Positions 40,326 to 51,449 are shown, counted from the stretch's first letter. The stretch: 64,000 bases of DNA from DATATJ01 sp963789075 (GCA_963789075.1 CAWBJQ010000002.1:930001-994000); one strand, 5' to 3'. Numbers and translations are program-made. The notes: a model not told the origin generated them from the sequence alone.

Positions 40326-41270
40326 CGCCGCCGTATCGCGAAAGCGGCCGGGCTCGACCTCGCCGCGCGGCATGCCGCGGACGATTCGGGCGAACGCGCG
40401 GCCCAGATGGCGCGCGGCGCCGCCGGGATAATAGCGCGCCAACGCCCACACGCATCGCGCGATCGTCGCCGCGCGCGGGTCGCGGCGGATGGCGACGCGC
40501 AGATCCTGCACCATCTGGTCGCCGTAAAACTCGCGCCAGGCGAGGCGGCCGGCCGCAAACGCGTCTTCCAGACCTGGCGGCACGTGCTGCCGTTCCATGT
40601 CGAGGACCCGAAGCGTCGTCTTCAGCATCAGCACGGGATCGCGCGACATGTTGTTCCCGTGCTGTCGATACTCCACCACCGCGGTGTCGTGGCAGACGAC
40701 TCGCTGTGTGCGGGCGAGCCGCAGATACAGCGCGTAGTCTGCCGACGCCGACACGGTGACATCGAAGCCGCCGGCTGCCACGACCGCGGTGCGCCGGCAC
40801 AACGCTGCGCCGGGCGTCCAGATGAAGTTCGCCGCGAGCAGCGCCCGGTAGGGAGCGGCGGCGGCCGGCAGCGGGACGGAACTCGGCAGCGGCGCACCAT
40901 CTTCCGCGATCGGCCGGCATCGTCCGGCGACCAGCGCCACGCTCGCATCGCGCTCGGCGTGCGCGAGAGCGACACCGACAGCTCCAGGCAGCAGACGATC
41001 GTCTGCGTCGAGGAACACGACGTATGTGCCCTCCGCGGCGGCCAGTCCGGCATTACGAGCGGCCGACAATCCGCGGTTCGGCTGCTCGACGAGCCGCACG
41101 GTGGGATAGCGCCGCGCGACGGCGCTGGTGTCGTCAGTCGATCCGTCGTTGACGACGATGACCTCGATCGGCGCGTCGGCTTGCGCGAGCGCGCTTTCGA
41201 TCGCTTCAGGCAGAAAGCGCGCGTGATTGAAGCAGGGAATCACGATCGACGTCAGCGGTCGGGCGTTCAT
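40296..41270 (-). CDS. GT2 family glycosyltransferase
   Basis: 324 residues. It begins LTSIVIPCFNHARFLPEAIESAL and has VIVVNDGSTDDT, GLSAARNAGLAAAEGTYVVFLDADDRL (the metal-binding DxD in LDADD) and a C-terminal helical region. Typical inverting GT-A glycosyltransferase of family 2. ATGA overlap with the upstream glycosyltransferase (41267-42240) shows translational coupling in the minus-strand polysaccharide operon. Confidence 0.85.
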   Translation of the reverse strand: MNARPLTSIVIPCFNHARFLPEAIESALAQADAPIEVIVVNDGSTDDTSAVARRYPTVRLVEQPNRGLSAARNAGLAAAEGTYVVFLDADDRLLPGAVGVALAHAERDASVALVAGRCRPIAEDGAPLPSSVPLPAAAAPYRALLAANFIWTPGAALCRRTAVVAAGGFDVTVSASADYALYLRLARTQRVVCHDTAVVEYRQHGNNMSRDPVLMLKTTLRVLDMERQHVPPGLEDAFAAGRLAWREFYGDQMVQDLRVAIRRDPRAATIARCVWALARYYPGGAARHLGRAFARIVRGMPRGEVEPGRFRDTAASGRPGDAGS

Positions 41271-42240
41271 GCCGGCACCCGCCGGCCGTGATCGGCTCGC
41301 ATCGACGCGATCCGCTCGCGGATCCGCTCGCGCGCGTAGCCTGCCAGGAATCGCGCGTGCAGCTCGTGGCGAAACGCCTCCGCGTTGTTCAACGTCAGCG
41401 ACGCCGCGATCCAGTGGAACGCCGCGTCTGCGAGCGATCGGTAGACGTGGGCGGGCACGTCCAGGATCCGCCCGCGCGACGATTGCTCGAACGCCGGGTC
41501 GCGCATCACCGCGAAGAACCGGCCGTGGCCGGCGTGCCATTGCCGATGGTACTGGCGGGTCATTCGCCGCGCAATCGACGGGACTGTGCACGATCAACCG
41601 CGGCTCGTAGAGGCCGTGCAGCCCGTGCCGCGCCATCCTGATTTGCAGCTCGTGATCTTCGGTCGACCCGATGCTGTCCGCCACTCGCTGGACATCGGGA
41701 TTGAAGAGCCCGACCGTCGAGAACGCCTGGCGCCGGACGATCAGGTTGGCGCCGATCGCCGAGCGCGCTTCCATGCGGCCCAACTCAATCCGTGAAGGCC
41801 CGAAGTCGAGCAGCGCGAGCGGCGACCAGAACGCGGGCCCCAGCCACGCGGGCGGCGCCGCCGGCCACACGGGAAGCACGCGTCCCCCGAACCACGCGAC
41901 GTCGCTCCGCTCGGCGGCCACGCGGCAGATCGTCTCAATCCAATCCGCCGCCACGCAGACGTCATCGTCTGTGAACGCGACGAGCTCGCCGCGGCTGATC
42001 CTGACGCCGTGGTTCCGCGCGAACGACAGCCCCTGGATCGGCTCGCGCGCGCATCGTCACCGGCGCGAGCTGAGCGGCCTGCGCGATCACGGTTGGCGTG
42101 TCATCGCTCGAGTTGTTGTCGACGACGATCACTTCGTAGGCGTCAGGCGATGCGGTCTGCTCGCGAAGGCATGCCAGCGCCTGCCGCAGCGCGGCGGCGC
42201 GGTTGAAGGTGCAGATCACGACGGAGACGACAGGCGTCAT
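41267..42240 (-). CDS. GT2 family glycosyltransferase (two frame breaks)
   Basis: About 324 residues assembled over breaks near 42050 and 41570. VVSVVICTFNRAAALRQAL and VIVVDNNSSDDTPTV are in the first segment. GLSFARNHGVRISRGELVAFTDDDVCV and GANLIVRRQAFSTVGLF are in the second. A C-terminal helical segment with TRQYHRQWHAGHGRFF is in the third. The family's DDD and nucleotide-sugar loops are intact. It overlaps the ABC ATPase gene upstream and the next glycosyltransferase downstream by four bases each. Confidence 0.78.
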
Positions 42241-43461
42241 CGTAGAATCCGCCTCGCGGCATTGCCGTAGACCGCATCGTGATGCCGCAGCTTCCAGCGG
42301 TGCGGCATGTAGAAGTAGCCGCGCACCATCTTTCCCGGCTCGACGAGGAGCCGCGACGCGAACGTGTGGCTGGCGAGCACCGTGCCGTCGCTCTGCGACG
42401 CCACCGCGGTGATGGTGTACACGCCGGGCTGCAGCCCGAGCTCGTCGCACGAAAACTCGACGTCGCCCGTGCCGACGTCGAGTCCGATCAAGCCGTCGAT
42501 GGCGGTCGTCTGCTGACAGTGCAGCACCCGCCCGCCCTGCGTCGTGAAGAACACCTCGAAGGCGACGCCGTCAACGGGTGCGGCGACGGCGAAGCCGAGG
42601 CGGAGCGTCAATGGATCGCCGGTGCGGCTGACGCCGAGAGGGCGTCCGAACGGGTCGACGCATCCGCCGCCGGTGATGGCGACGGCCGACGCGCTGCTGG
42701 CGTCCTCCTGAAACGAAGTGTTCGCCGCGGCCGCCCACTGCCGGTGCTTTCTGACGATCTCCAACGGCGGCGCGTCGGCGACGATCACTGCCGGACTGCA
42801 GCAGCAATGCGCGCTGGCACAGCCGCTCCACCGCGCTCAGGTCGTGGGAGATCAGGACGATGGTCGTGCCCGCCTGGCGGAGCGTGTGGATGCGGTCGAA
42901 GCAGCGCTCCTGATACGCTTCGTCGCCGACCGCCAGCACTTCGTCGACCAGCAGGATGTCGGGATCGACATGCGCGCTGACGGCAAATCCCAGGCGCACG
43001 TACATGCCCGACGAGTACCATTTCGTCGGCGTGTCGATGAACTCGCCGATGCCGGCGAACTCGACAATCTGCGGCAGCTTCGCGGTGATCTCGGCGCGTC
43101 GCATCCCGAGGATGGCGCCGCTCAAATACACGTTCTCGCGGCCGGTCAGCTCCGGATGGAAGCCCGATCCCACTTCGATCATCGCCGCAAGCCGCCCGCG
43201 CACCTGAATCTCGCCCGTGGTTGGCGCCGTGATGCCGGCCAGAAGCTTGAACAAAGTGCTCTTACCGGCACCGTTCGGACCGACGATCCCAAGCGTCTCT
43301 CCCGCTCGCACCTCGAAGCTCACGTCGCGGAGCGCCCAGAAATCGCGCGCGTGCCGCCGGCCCCAGCGGCGCCGGCCCGGCGCATCTGGAACGGGAAGCC
43401 GGTAGCGTTTCCCGACCTGTCTGAGACGCAGGTCGACCGCGCCGCTTGCGTTAGACGACAT
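42237..43461 (-). CDS. Polysaccharide ABC exporter ATPase, Wzt-like (frame break)
   Basis: About 408 residues. The ABC ATPase domain has Walker A GPNGAGKST, signature YSSGMYVRLGFA, Walker B DILLVDEVLAVGDE and the H-loop ISHDLS. A frame break near 42795 leads into a beta-sandwich C-terminal domain (GDPLTLRLGFAVAAPVDG, LASHTF) of the Wzt carbohydrate-binding type. This domain recognises the end of the O-polysaccharide. The start overlaps the stop of the permease by 11 bases. Together they form the Wzm/Wzt pair that exports lipid-linked polysaccharide across the inner membrane. Confidence 0.85.
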
Positions 43462-44323
43462 CGGCCACCGTGGCATCGAGTTGCTTGAACACGACGAACG
43501 CCACTGGAATCAGCGCCGCGGTGATCGCCGTCGCAATGAGGAGCGCCTCGACATCCAGAGGCTGACCGAGCACCGCACGGCGGAAGCCGTCGACGAAGCC
43601 GGCCATCGGGTTCAGGATGTACCACCATCGGACGTGGCGGGGAACCGCGCTCAACGGGTACAGAACCGGCGAGGCGAACATCCATAGCTGCAGCGCGACG
43701 GTCAGCGCGATGCCCACGTCGCGGATGCGCACCTGGACGGCGCCGAGCAGCATCCCGCAGGCCAGCGAAAAAGCTCCAAGCAGCGCCACAATCGGCACGA
43801 CCCAGAGGGCGTGCATCGTCACGGGCACCGCGTAGAACACCAGCATGCCGACGAGCGCGACCGACGCAATCAGGAGATCCGCGAGCGCGGCTACGACGTA
43901 CGTCGCCGGCAGGATCTCACGCGGGAACGACACCTTTGTGACGAGCGGCGCGTTCGCGACCAGGCTCGTCGTGCCGCTGCTCACCGACGAAGCGAACAGC
44001 GTCCATGGCAGCAGACCGGCGTACGCGAAGAGCGCGTACGGCGCCGCCTCGCTCGGCATCCGCGCCAGCCGCGAGAACACGGCGGTGAACACGAGCATCA
44101 TCGCGAGAGGCTGTAGCAGCGCCCAGACGCTACCGAGCGCCGACTGTTTGTAGCGCACGCTGAGCCGGTGCGCGGACAATGTCAGCAGCAGATCGCGGTA
44201 CTCCAGCAGGCGCGCGATCGCGTCCAGCCCGTACAGGTTGCGCCACGTGGGCGGGCGGATGATGCGAACCGGCCGGGCGTGTTCGTGCCCGTGCGCCGCG
44301 AATCCGAACGCGTTCACTGCCAT
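43451..44323 (-). CDS. Polysaccharide ABC exporter permease, Wzm-like
   Basis: 290 residues with six TM helices of the ABC-2 export type. A cytoplasmic N-terminus precedes SVRYKQSALGSVWALLQPLAMMLVFTAVF, the hallmark motif of O-antigen permeases. Later come LVTKVSFPREILPATYV and YPLSAVPRHVRWWYILNPM. The partner ATPase is immediately downstream. This is the transport step for the neighbouring glycosyltransferases. Confidence 0.92.
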   Translation of the reverse strand: MAVNAFGFAAHGHEHARPVRIIRPPTWRNLYGLDAIARLLEYRDLLLTLSAHRLSVRYKQSALGSVWALLQPLAMMLVFTAVFSRLARMPSEAAPYALFAYAGLLPWTLFASSVSSGTTSLVANAPLVTKVSFPREILPATYVVAALADLLIASVALVGMLVFYAVPVTMHALWVVPIVALLGAFSLACGMLLGAVQVRIRDVGIALTVALQLWMFASPVLYPLSAVPRHVRWWYILNPMAGFVDGFRRAVLGQPLDVEALLIATAITAALIPVAFVVFKQLDATVADVV

Positions 44324-45309
44324 AGTGCGTGCGTCGAGCCCTCGGGATGTGCTGTCCCAACTCCGCCTTCGTTGCGGGCTGATTGATCGTCGGGTCGATA
44401 AAAAAGCTGACCGTACAGAAAACCCGCGAGATCCCAGGCCGTGAGCTCCGCGTCGAATCGCTCACCGCGGTTCCCTGGACGGACAAGCCGGCCGCTCGCT
44501 CGCAGCAGATCGCCAAACATGTAGCGCGGCACGCCGGCGAGCGTGCGCACGTCTGCGGGACGGTGCTGGTGGAGGATGGCTTTCGAGACGCCGCGCCAGA
44601 AACACCACCGCCGGTGATACGTTTTCGTGAGCCGCTCGGGCAGGACGTGGTGGTGCACGACCAACTCCGGCAGGTACCAACCGATCGCGCCCAGGTCGAG
44701 CAGGCGCAGATACAGGTCTTCGTCTTCGCACGAGAGCAGGCGTCTGGAGACGCGCGGACCGAGCGCGGCCCGGAACCCTCCGACCCGCTCGAGCGTGCGC
44801 CGGCGGATCACCGCATTGCCGCCCACGAGCACGCCCTGATACGTGGCGCCGAATACCTTGGGCTCGGCGCCGCCGTCGACCAGGCCAACCGCCGCCGTGT
44901 GCCGGGGCGGCAGCCACTCCGGCGGCTTGCTCGGCCAGACCGGGATGTAACGTCCACCGATGAAGTCCACTCCCGAATCGCTGAACGCATCAGCCACGAG
45001 ATCGAGCCAGCGGTCTCCGATCTCTTCGTCATCGTCGATGAAGGCGACGAGATCGCCGCGCGACGCCGCGATGCCGGCGTTGAGCGCGCACGATTTTCCA
45101 GGAAGCTCCGCGAGTACGTAATGAACGCGTGGGCCCCATTCCGCGATCAGCTGCGCCGCCACCGTTTTGGTGTCGTCAGTCGAGTTGTTGTCCAGGATGT
45201 GGAGGTCGGCGGACATCGTGGGCGCGTGTCTGGCGGACAGCACACTGGTCGCCGCCCGGCGGAGCTGCGCACTGCGGTTGAGCGTGGGAAGCAGGATGTC
45301 CAGGTGCAC
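44314..45309 (-). CDS. GT2 family glycosyltransferase
   Basis: 331 residues. It has LDILLPTLNRSAQLRRAA, LHILDNNSTDDT, GKSCALNAGIAASRGDLVAFIDDDEEIG with the acidic metal site, then GGNAVIRRRTLERVGGF and a C-terminal amphipathic region. GTG start at 45309. Its 3' end overlaps the permease start by 10 bases, making it the first gene of the minus-strand polysaccharide operon. Confidence 0.83.
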   Translation of the reverse strand: MHLDILLPTLNRSAQLRRAATSVLSARHAPTMSADLHILDNNSTDDTKTVAAQLIAEWGPRVHYVLAELPGKSCALNAGIAASRGDLVAFIDDDEEIGDRWLDLVADAFSDSGVDFIGGRYIPVWPSKPPEWLPPRHTAAVGLVDGGAEPKVFGATYQGVLVGGNAVIRRRTLERVGGFRAALGPRVSRRLLSCEDEDLYLRLLDLGAIGWYLPELVVHHHVLPERLTKTYHRRWCFWRGVSKAILHQHRPADVRTLAGVPRYMFGDLLRASGRLVRPGNRGERFDAELTAWDLAGFLYGQLFYRPDDQSARNEGGVGTAHPEGSTHALWQ

Positions 45310-45414
45310 GGGTCACTGCCGCTGGGGTAGGTGAGCAATCAGTGTGCCGTTTGCCACCTGATTTTTGGCGGCTGAGGTTTGTGCAGGGGAGGGGATCAGT
45401 CTCCTTATCGGTAC

Positions 45415-45429
45415 GGGGCTCCGTGCCCC
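45415..45429. terminator. GGGGC-TCCGT-GCCCC hairpin
   Basis: A five-base perfect stem in the 160-base gap between the MFS gene end and the polysaccharide operon. There is no T-run on either side. It may help end the efflux operon transcript; evidence is weak. Confidence 0.3.
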
Positions 45430-45471
45430 CTTGATGCAGCTACCGGCGACACCCCGTGTATTAAGTGCGCC

Positions 45472-46863
45472 TCACTGAATCTCCGGCGGCACCGACGATG
45501 CGGCCGCGTCGGCGAGACCGGCCGCGACCTCCGGCAGAATCCCCATCCTGATGTAGATGGGCCGCACGGCCATGCGGATGGCGGGCAGCTCGGTCGAAAA
45601 CCAGACCGCTCCGGCTGCGCAACACAGGCCGCCCAGCCGCAGCGTTTGCGCCGCACCGATCCGCGACGACATCCAACCCGCGATGAGGCTGCCAAAGGGG
45701 GCGGTGCCGAGGAACGCCATCATGTAGAAGCTCATGACGCGCCCCCGCTTTTCGTCGTCCACAATCGTCTGGATGACGGTGTTGCTCGACGCCATCTGCA
45801 CCATGAAGCCGAAGCCCGCCACGACGAGGGATGGGATTGCGATCCATAGAAGGGACGAGAACGAGAACGCAACGAGCCCTGCGCCAAACAGCGCGGTCGC
45901 GATCGTGATGATGCGACCCAGGCCAACCACCGACTTGCGTTGCGCGAGCCACAGCGCGCCGACGAGCGCGCCGCACCCCGAGGCCGTCATCAGGAAGCCG
46001 AGTGTATTCGGACCGCCGTGGAACACCGCTGTCGCGAACACCGGCATCAGCACGGAATAGGGCACGCCGACGAGGCTGACGAGCGCGAGCAGCAGAATGA
46101 TGGAGCGGATCGGCCGAAAACCGAGGGCGTATCGCCATCCCTCGTTGAACTGCTGCCACGCGTTGCGGCGGGGCGCCGCCGCACTCGCCGCGGGAGGGAT
46201 CCGCATCCGCAGCAGTGCGGCGATGACGGCGATGTAGCTGACGCCGTCGATGAGGAAGCACCATCCTTCGCTGGCGACGGCGATCACGATGCCCGCGATG
46301 GTCGGACCGACGAGCCGCGCCGCGTTGACCATCGACGAGTTCAGTGCGATCGCGTTGCCGAGGTCTTCCTTGTTGTCGATCATCGCGATGAGGAATGACT
46401 GCCGTCCAGGCATGTCGAAGGCGTTGACGATGCCCTGTACCACGCTCAGCAGAACGATGGCTTCGACGGTGATATGTCCACTGAGCGTCAGGACGGCGAG
46501 CGCGAACGACTGCAGCATCGAAATCGTCTGCGTGACGACGAGCAGCCGGTGGCGGTTCCAGCGGTCCACGACAATGCCGGCGAACGGGCCCATCAGGAAC
46601 GCGGGAAACTGACCGGCGAACCCGACGACGCCGAGGAGTACCGCCGATCCGGTCAGCCGATAGACCAGCCAGCTGGTGGCCGTCGTCGTGATCCAGGTGC
46701 CCGCCAGGGAGACGACCTGACCGCCGAAGAAGAGGCGATAGTTCCGGTACCGCAGCGCGCGCAGCATGAACGCGATGGTTCCGCTCGATCGGTCAGCCGC
46801 GGGAGGCCTCCGCGTGAGCTCCGCTGGCCCGCTCCGCGGATTCGGTCGGATCACATCTGCCAT
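45472..46863 (-). CDS. MFS exporter (EntS/DHA3-like)
   Basis: 463 residues with 12 predicted TM helices. FMLRALRYRNYRLFFGGQVVSLAGTWI at the start is typical of the DHA3/EntS-type MFS. MGPFAGIVVDRWNRHRLL is the motif A loop between TM2 and TM3. Such transporters export siderophores or drugs. It is the last gene of the efflux operon and overlaps the end of the outer-membrane factor gene by 13 bases, so it is probably co-regulated by the TetR repressor upstream. Confidence 0.87.
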   Translation of the reverse strand: MADVIRPNPRSGPAELTRRPPAADRSSGTIAFMLRALRYRNYRLFFGGQVVSLAGTWITTTATSWLVYRLTGSAVLLGVVGFAGQFPAFLMGPFAGIVVDRWNRHRLLVVTQTISMLQSFALAVLTLSGHITVEAIVLLSVVQGIVNAFDMPGRQSFLIAMIDNKEDLGNAIALNSSMVNAARLVGPTIAGIVIAVASEGWCFLIDGVSYIAVIAALLRMRIPPAASAAAPRRNAWQQFNEGWRYALGFRPIRSIILLLALVSLVGVPYSVLMPVFATAVFHGGPNTLGFLMTASGCGALVGALWLAQRKSVVGLGRIITIATALFGAGLVAFSFSSLLWIAIPSLVVAGFGFMVQMASSNTVIQTIVDDEKRGRVMSFYMMAFLGTAPFGSLIAGWMSSRIGAAQTLRLGGLCCAAGAVWFSTELPAIRMAVRPIYIRMGILPEVAAGLADAAASSVPPEIQ

Positions 46864-48224
46864 CCGCCGCCGAGCGCGCGATAGATCTCGACGAGGGCGG
46901 ACACTTCGCCCAGCTGGGCCTGAGCGAGTCCGAGCTGCGCATCGAACAGGCGCGTGTCGGCGTCGAGGAGCTCGAGATAACTGGTTGCGCCGCCCTCGTA
47001 GCGGATCTCGGCGAGCCGGCGCGCGTCCTGCGCGGCGTCGAGCAGCAGGGCCTGCTGCTCGCGGAACTCGCGGAGGCTGCGGTAGCCGACCAGCGCGCTC
47101 GACACTTCCTGGAACGCACGGCGGATCGTCTGCTGATACACGATCGTCGCTTCCGCGCGCCGCGCCTCGCTCACCGCCACCTGCGATCGCGTCCGCCCGG
47201 CGGTGAAGATCGGCTGCGTCGCCGTGGCGCCCGCCGTCCAGATGACATTGGTGGCGGTGAAGAGCGCCGTCAACGCCGTGCTCTCGAACCCGCCAGAACC
47301 GGTGAGCGGGATCTGGGGAAAGTACGCGGCCTTCGCCACGCCGATTTGCGCGTTTGCGGCCACGAGCTGCTGCTCGGCCTCCTGAATGTCCGGGCGCCGC
47401 TCGATCAGCGCTGACGGCAACCCGGCGGGCATGTCCGGCGCGTGCGGCTGGTCGGTCAGTGCGCGGCCGCGCGCAATCGGCCCCGGGTTCTGGCCGAGCA
47501 GCACGTTGATGAAATTCTCCTGCTGCTCGATTTCGCGCACGAGCGTCACAATCTCGCCCCTGGCACTGAAGACGAGCTGTTCGGCCTGCCGCACATCCAC
47601 GAGCGACGTGGCGCCCCCTCGTTCACGGGTTTGTGTCAGCTGCAGCGACTGCTGGCGCGAATCGAGCGTACGCCGCGAGATGTCCAGCTCGAGATCGAGC
47701 GCACGCAGTCCGAAGTATGCGGTCGACAACTGGCTGATCATCGTGGTGATGACGGCGCGGCGCCCCCACTCGCTTGCGACGAGCTGCGCGCGCGCGGCTT
47801 CCGTCGCGCGGCGGTACTTTCCCCAGAAATCGAGATCCCACGACGCCGACGCCTGCACCGCGATCGCGCCGATATTTGTGGACGGGAATCCCAGTGCCAC
47901 GGCCGGCCGTTCGCCGAGCACGTCGACGCCTCCAGAGAGCGTCGGAAATTGATCCGCGCGTGTGACGCCGAGCTGCGCCTGTGCCTCGAGCATTCTCGCG
48001 GCGGCGAGCCGGACGTCGTCGTTCTGCGCCAGCGCGGTGCGAATCAGCTGCTGGAGCGCTTCGTCCTCGAAGACCTGCGACCAGGTTTCGTCGCCAAGCG
48101 ACGCGGCCGGCGCCGGCGGCGGAGCCGCCTGCCCTCGGAACGCGTCTGGCGCGTCCACGGGCGGCCGCTTGTAATTCGGCCCGACCATGCAGCCGGCGAA
48201 GCACAGTGAGGCAAGTAATGCCAT
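46851..48224 (-). CDS. RND efflux outer-membrane lipoprotein, NodT/TolC family
   Basis: About 457 residues. Signal with lipobox ASLCFAGC, then GPNYKRPPVDAPDAFRG, the N-terminal mark of NodT-type outer-membrane factors. Two TolC repeats follow with long coiled helices (WDLDFWGKYRRATEAARAQLV, LIERRPDIQEAEQQLVAANA). It forms the exit duct for the RND pump. The ATG at 48224 is preferred; an upstream start would translate a CTTCAG hairpin repeat into 22 unrelated residues ahead of the lipobox. Confidence 0.92.
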   Translation of the reverse strand: MALLASLCFAGCMVGPNYKRPPVDAPDAFRGQAAPPPAPAASLGDETWSQVFEDEALQQLIRTALAQNDDVRLAAARMLEAQAQLGVTRADQFPTLSGGVDVLGERPAVALGFPSTNIGAIAVQASASWDLDFWGKYRRATEAARAQLVASEWGRRAVITTMISQLSTAYFGLRALDLELDISRRTLDSRQQSLQLTQTRERGGATSLVDVRQAEQLVFSARGEIVTLVREIEQQENFINVLLGQNPGPIARGRALTDQPHAPDMPAGLPSALIERRPDIQEAEQQLVAANAQIGVAKAAYFPQIPLTGSGGFESTALTALFTATNVIWTAGATATQPIFTAGRTRSQVAVSEARRAEATIVYQQTIRRAFQEVSSALVGYRSLREFREQQALLLDAAQDARRLAEIRYEGGATSYLELLDADTRLFDAQLGLAQAQLGEVSALVEIYRALGGGWQM

Positions 48225-48251
48225 CGCGGCGCTCGTGAGGATAGTCGTGGC

Positions 48252-48269
48252 GCAGGACTTCAGTCCTGC
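48252..48269. repeat. GCAGGACT-TC-AGTCCTGC hairpin
   Basis: A perfect eight-base stem between the RND pump gene and the outer-membrane factor gene. It shares the CTTCAG-type centre with 29326-29341. In the operon transcript it could set relative expression of the two genes. Confidence 0.55.
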
Positions 48270-48286
48270 CGATCCCGGGGGCCAGA

Positions 48287-51200
48287 TCACGAGGGCAGTC
48301 CTTCGTCCGGGACCAGATCGCCGGATTCACCGTGTGCAGGAGCTCGTCGCGTCGACAGCCGTTCGACGAGCACGAACAGCACGGGGATGATGAAGATCGC
48401 GATGAGCGTCGCCGCCAACATGCCGGTGACGACGACGGTGCCGAGGATGCGCCGCGAGGCGCCGCCGGAGCCGCTCGCCAGCCACAGCGGAACGCATCCG
48501 AGAATGAACGCGAACGACGTCATCAGAATCGGCCGGAGTCTGAGCCGCGCCCCCTCCAGCGCGGCATCTACGAGATCCTTGCCGCTCGTCGAGCCCCGCC
48601 TTCGCGAACTCCACAATCAGAATCGCATTCTTTGCCGCCAGCCCGATGAGCATGATCACGCCGACCTGCGCGTAGACGTCGAAATCGAAGCGGCGCATGA
48701 ACAGACCGAGGAACGCGCCGAAGACAGCGATCGGCACCGACAGCAGCACCGAGAAGGGAAGCGACCAGCTCTCGTACAGCGCGGCGAGAATCAGGAACAC
48801 GAACGCGATCGACAGCGCGAACAAGGGGCCGGAGCCGCCCGCTTTCTTTTCCTGGTAGGACAGGTCCGACCAGTCGTAGCTGATTTCGCGCGGCAGCGTG
48901 TCGCGCGCCACCTGCTCGAGGACGTCGAGCGCCTGTCCGGAGCTGAAGCCGGGCGCCGGCGCACCGGTGATGAGCGCCGCGCGGTACACGTTGAAGCGGT
49001 TCGTATACTGCGGCCCGAACTGCGGCTTGGTCGTTTCGAGCGTCGAGAGCGGCACCATCGATCCGTCGTTGTTGCGCACGTAGAACTGCGAGATCGCCGA
49101 CGGGCTCATGCGCTCGGAGCCTTCCGCCTGGAGGAACACGCGCCACTGCCGGCCGAACCGGTTGAACTGGTTGACGAACAACCCGCCGAGAAACGCCTGC
49201 ATCGTCTGATAGACGTCGCCGAGCGCCACGCCCTGTTTCAGCACCTTGTCGCGATCGACGTCGGCGAACAGCTGCGGCACCGCCGCCGTGAACTGCGATG
49301 TCACGCCGGCCAGCTCCGGACGTTTCCGGGCCGCGTCGATGAACTTCTGGACGTTCTCACCGAGAAAGTCGAGACTCCCGCCGCTGCGATCCTGCAGCCA
49401 GAACGAAAAGCCGCCCTGCGTGCCGAGCCCGGGAATGGACGGCGGCATCACCGCGAACGCCGTCGCTTCCGGCACGGATCGACGCAGCTCGACGTTGATG
49501 CGATTCACGATCTGCCGCGCTTCGAGCTCGGTGCTCGTGCGCTCGTCCCACGGCTTGAGCCCGATGAAGTAGAAGCCGTAGTTGCTCGCGGTGACACGCG
49601 AGAGCAGGCTGAAGCCGGCGATCGTGTTGTAGTTCGCGATGCCGTCCGTGTGCGCGAGCAGCTGGTCGATTTTGCGGCACACCGCGTCGGTCCGATCGAG
49701 CGACGCTGCCGGCGGCAGCTGGACGTTCAGCAGAAAGTATCCGTAGTCTTCTTCCGGCACGAAGCTCGTGGGCAACCGCCGCCCGAGCATCACCGCCGCC
49801 ACCGTGAATGCCGCCAGGATCGCGATGCCGAGCATGGACTTCCGCACGAGGCCGTGGCTGACCGCGACGTATCCCCGCGTCGCCGTCTCGAACCAGCGGT
49901 TGAATCGGGCGAAGAACCGCCCGAGCCAGCCGACGGCGCGCTTGCGTGGCCTGAGCAGCATCGCCGACAGCGCCGGCGACAGCGTCAGCGCGTTGAACGC
50001 CGAGATCATCACCGAGATCGCAATCGTGATCGCGAACTGCTTGTTCAGTCGCCCCTGAATCCCGCTCATGAACCCGACCGGAATGAACACCGACGCCAGA
50101 ATCAGCGCGATGCTGACGACGGGGCCCGAGACTTCCTCCATCGCCTTCAGCGAGGCGCTCGCGCGGCGTCATGCCTTCTTCGATATGGTGCTCGACCGCT
50201 TCGACGACGACGATCGCATCGTCGACCACGAGGCCGATGGCGAGCACGAGGCCGAAGAGCGACAGCGTGTTGATCGAGAAGCCGAGCAGCGGAAAGATCG
50301 CGAACGTGCCGATGAGCGACACCGGAACCGCGATCATCGGAATCAGCGTCGCGCGCCAGTTCTGGAGGAACAGATAGACGACGAAGACGACGAGCACGAT
50401 CGCGATGGCGAGCGTGATCAGGATCTCTCGGATCCCTTCGGAGACCGGCAGCGTGGTGTCGATCGTATAGCGGTATTGAAGGTCGGGCGGAAAGCGCTGA
50501 CTGCAGATCGGTCATCACCTGCTTGACGCGCGTCCGCGACGGCGAGCGCATTCGACCCGGGCATCTGGAACACGCCGATGCCGACGCCGGGCTGCCCGTT
50601 GACGCGGCCGATCTGCTGGTAGTTGAGCGCGCCGAGCTCGACGCGTGCGACGTCCGCGAGCCGCACGACGGATCCGTCCGGGTTCGATCGCACGACGATC
50701 TGCTCGAATTCCTCCGCCGTCTGCAGGCGGCCCTGCGCCCGGACGGTGTACGTCATCTCCTGACCGGGCGGCGACGGCTGCGCGCCGATCTGGCCGGACG
50801 GGTTCACGGTGCTCTGGGCCTGGACGGCGCGGACGAGGTCGGGAACGGTCAGGCCGAGCGTCGCGAGCCGATCGGGCTTCACCCAGATGCGCATCGCGTA
50901 GTCGCCGGCGCCGAAGATGCGCACGTCGCCGACGCCGGGCACACGGTAGAGCGCGTCGATGATGTTGATGTTCGCGTAGTTGGCGAGGAACAGCGCGTCG
51001 TACGTGTCCTTCGGCGACGACAGCGACACGATCATCATCGGGAAGCCGGTCGACTTCCGCATCGTCAGGCCGAACGTGTTGACGTCGGGCGGCAGATTCG
51101 GCTGCGCCTGCGCCATCCGGTTCTGGACGTTCACCTGGTCGATGTTCGGATCGGTGTCCACGTCGAACGTCACGGTGAGCTGCATCGTGCCGTCGTTCGC

Positions 51201-51446
51201 GTTCGTCGACTGCATGTAGAGCATGTTGTCGACGCCGTTCATCTGCTGCTCGAGCGGCGTGGCGACCGACTGCTCGATCGTCAGCGCGTCGGCGCCGGTG
51301 TAGTTGGCGGTGACGCTGATCTGCGGCGGGATGATTTCAGGAAACTGCGCGATCGGCAGCGCCTGCATCGCCACGAGCCCCGCGAGCACGGTGACAATGG
51401 CAATGACGATGGCGACGATGGGGCGGCCGATGAAAAACTTGGACAC
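48287..51446 (-). CDS. RND multidrug efflux pump, AcrB/HAE1 family (four frame breaks)
   Basis: About 1053 residues, full-length for HAE1 pumps. The GTG start gives SKFFIGRPIVAIVIAIVTVLAGLVAM (TM1). Porter-domain segments follow, then FGLVLAIGLVVDDAIVVVE with the paired Asp of the proton relay in TM4. The second half has VPIAVFGAFLGLFM and GVIMLIGLAAKNAILIVEFAK. Breaks near 50524, 50508, 50157 and 48592 split the frame, but every segment aligns in order with the family. Sequence error is therefore more likely than decay. It is the inner-membrane pump of a tripartite system with the adaptor three bases upstream. Confidence 0.9.
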
Positions 51447-51449
51447 CGG

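Noticed and set aside
48225..48290. N-terminal extension of the outer-membrane factor
   Set aside because: The extra 22 residues are encoded by a hairpin repeat, and the lipobox signal starts at the ATG at 48224.
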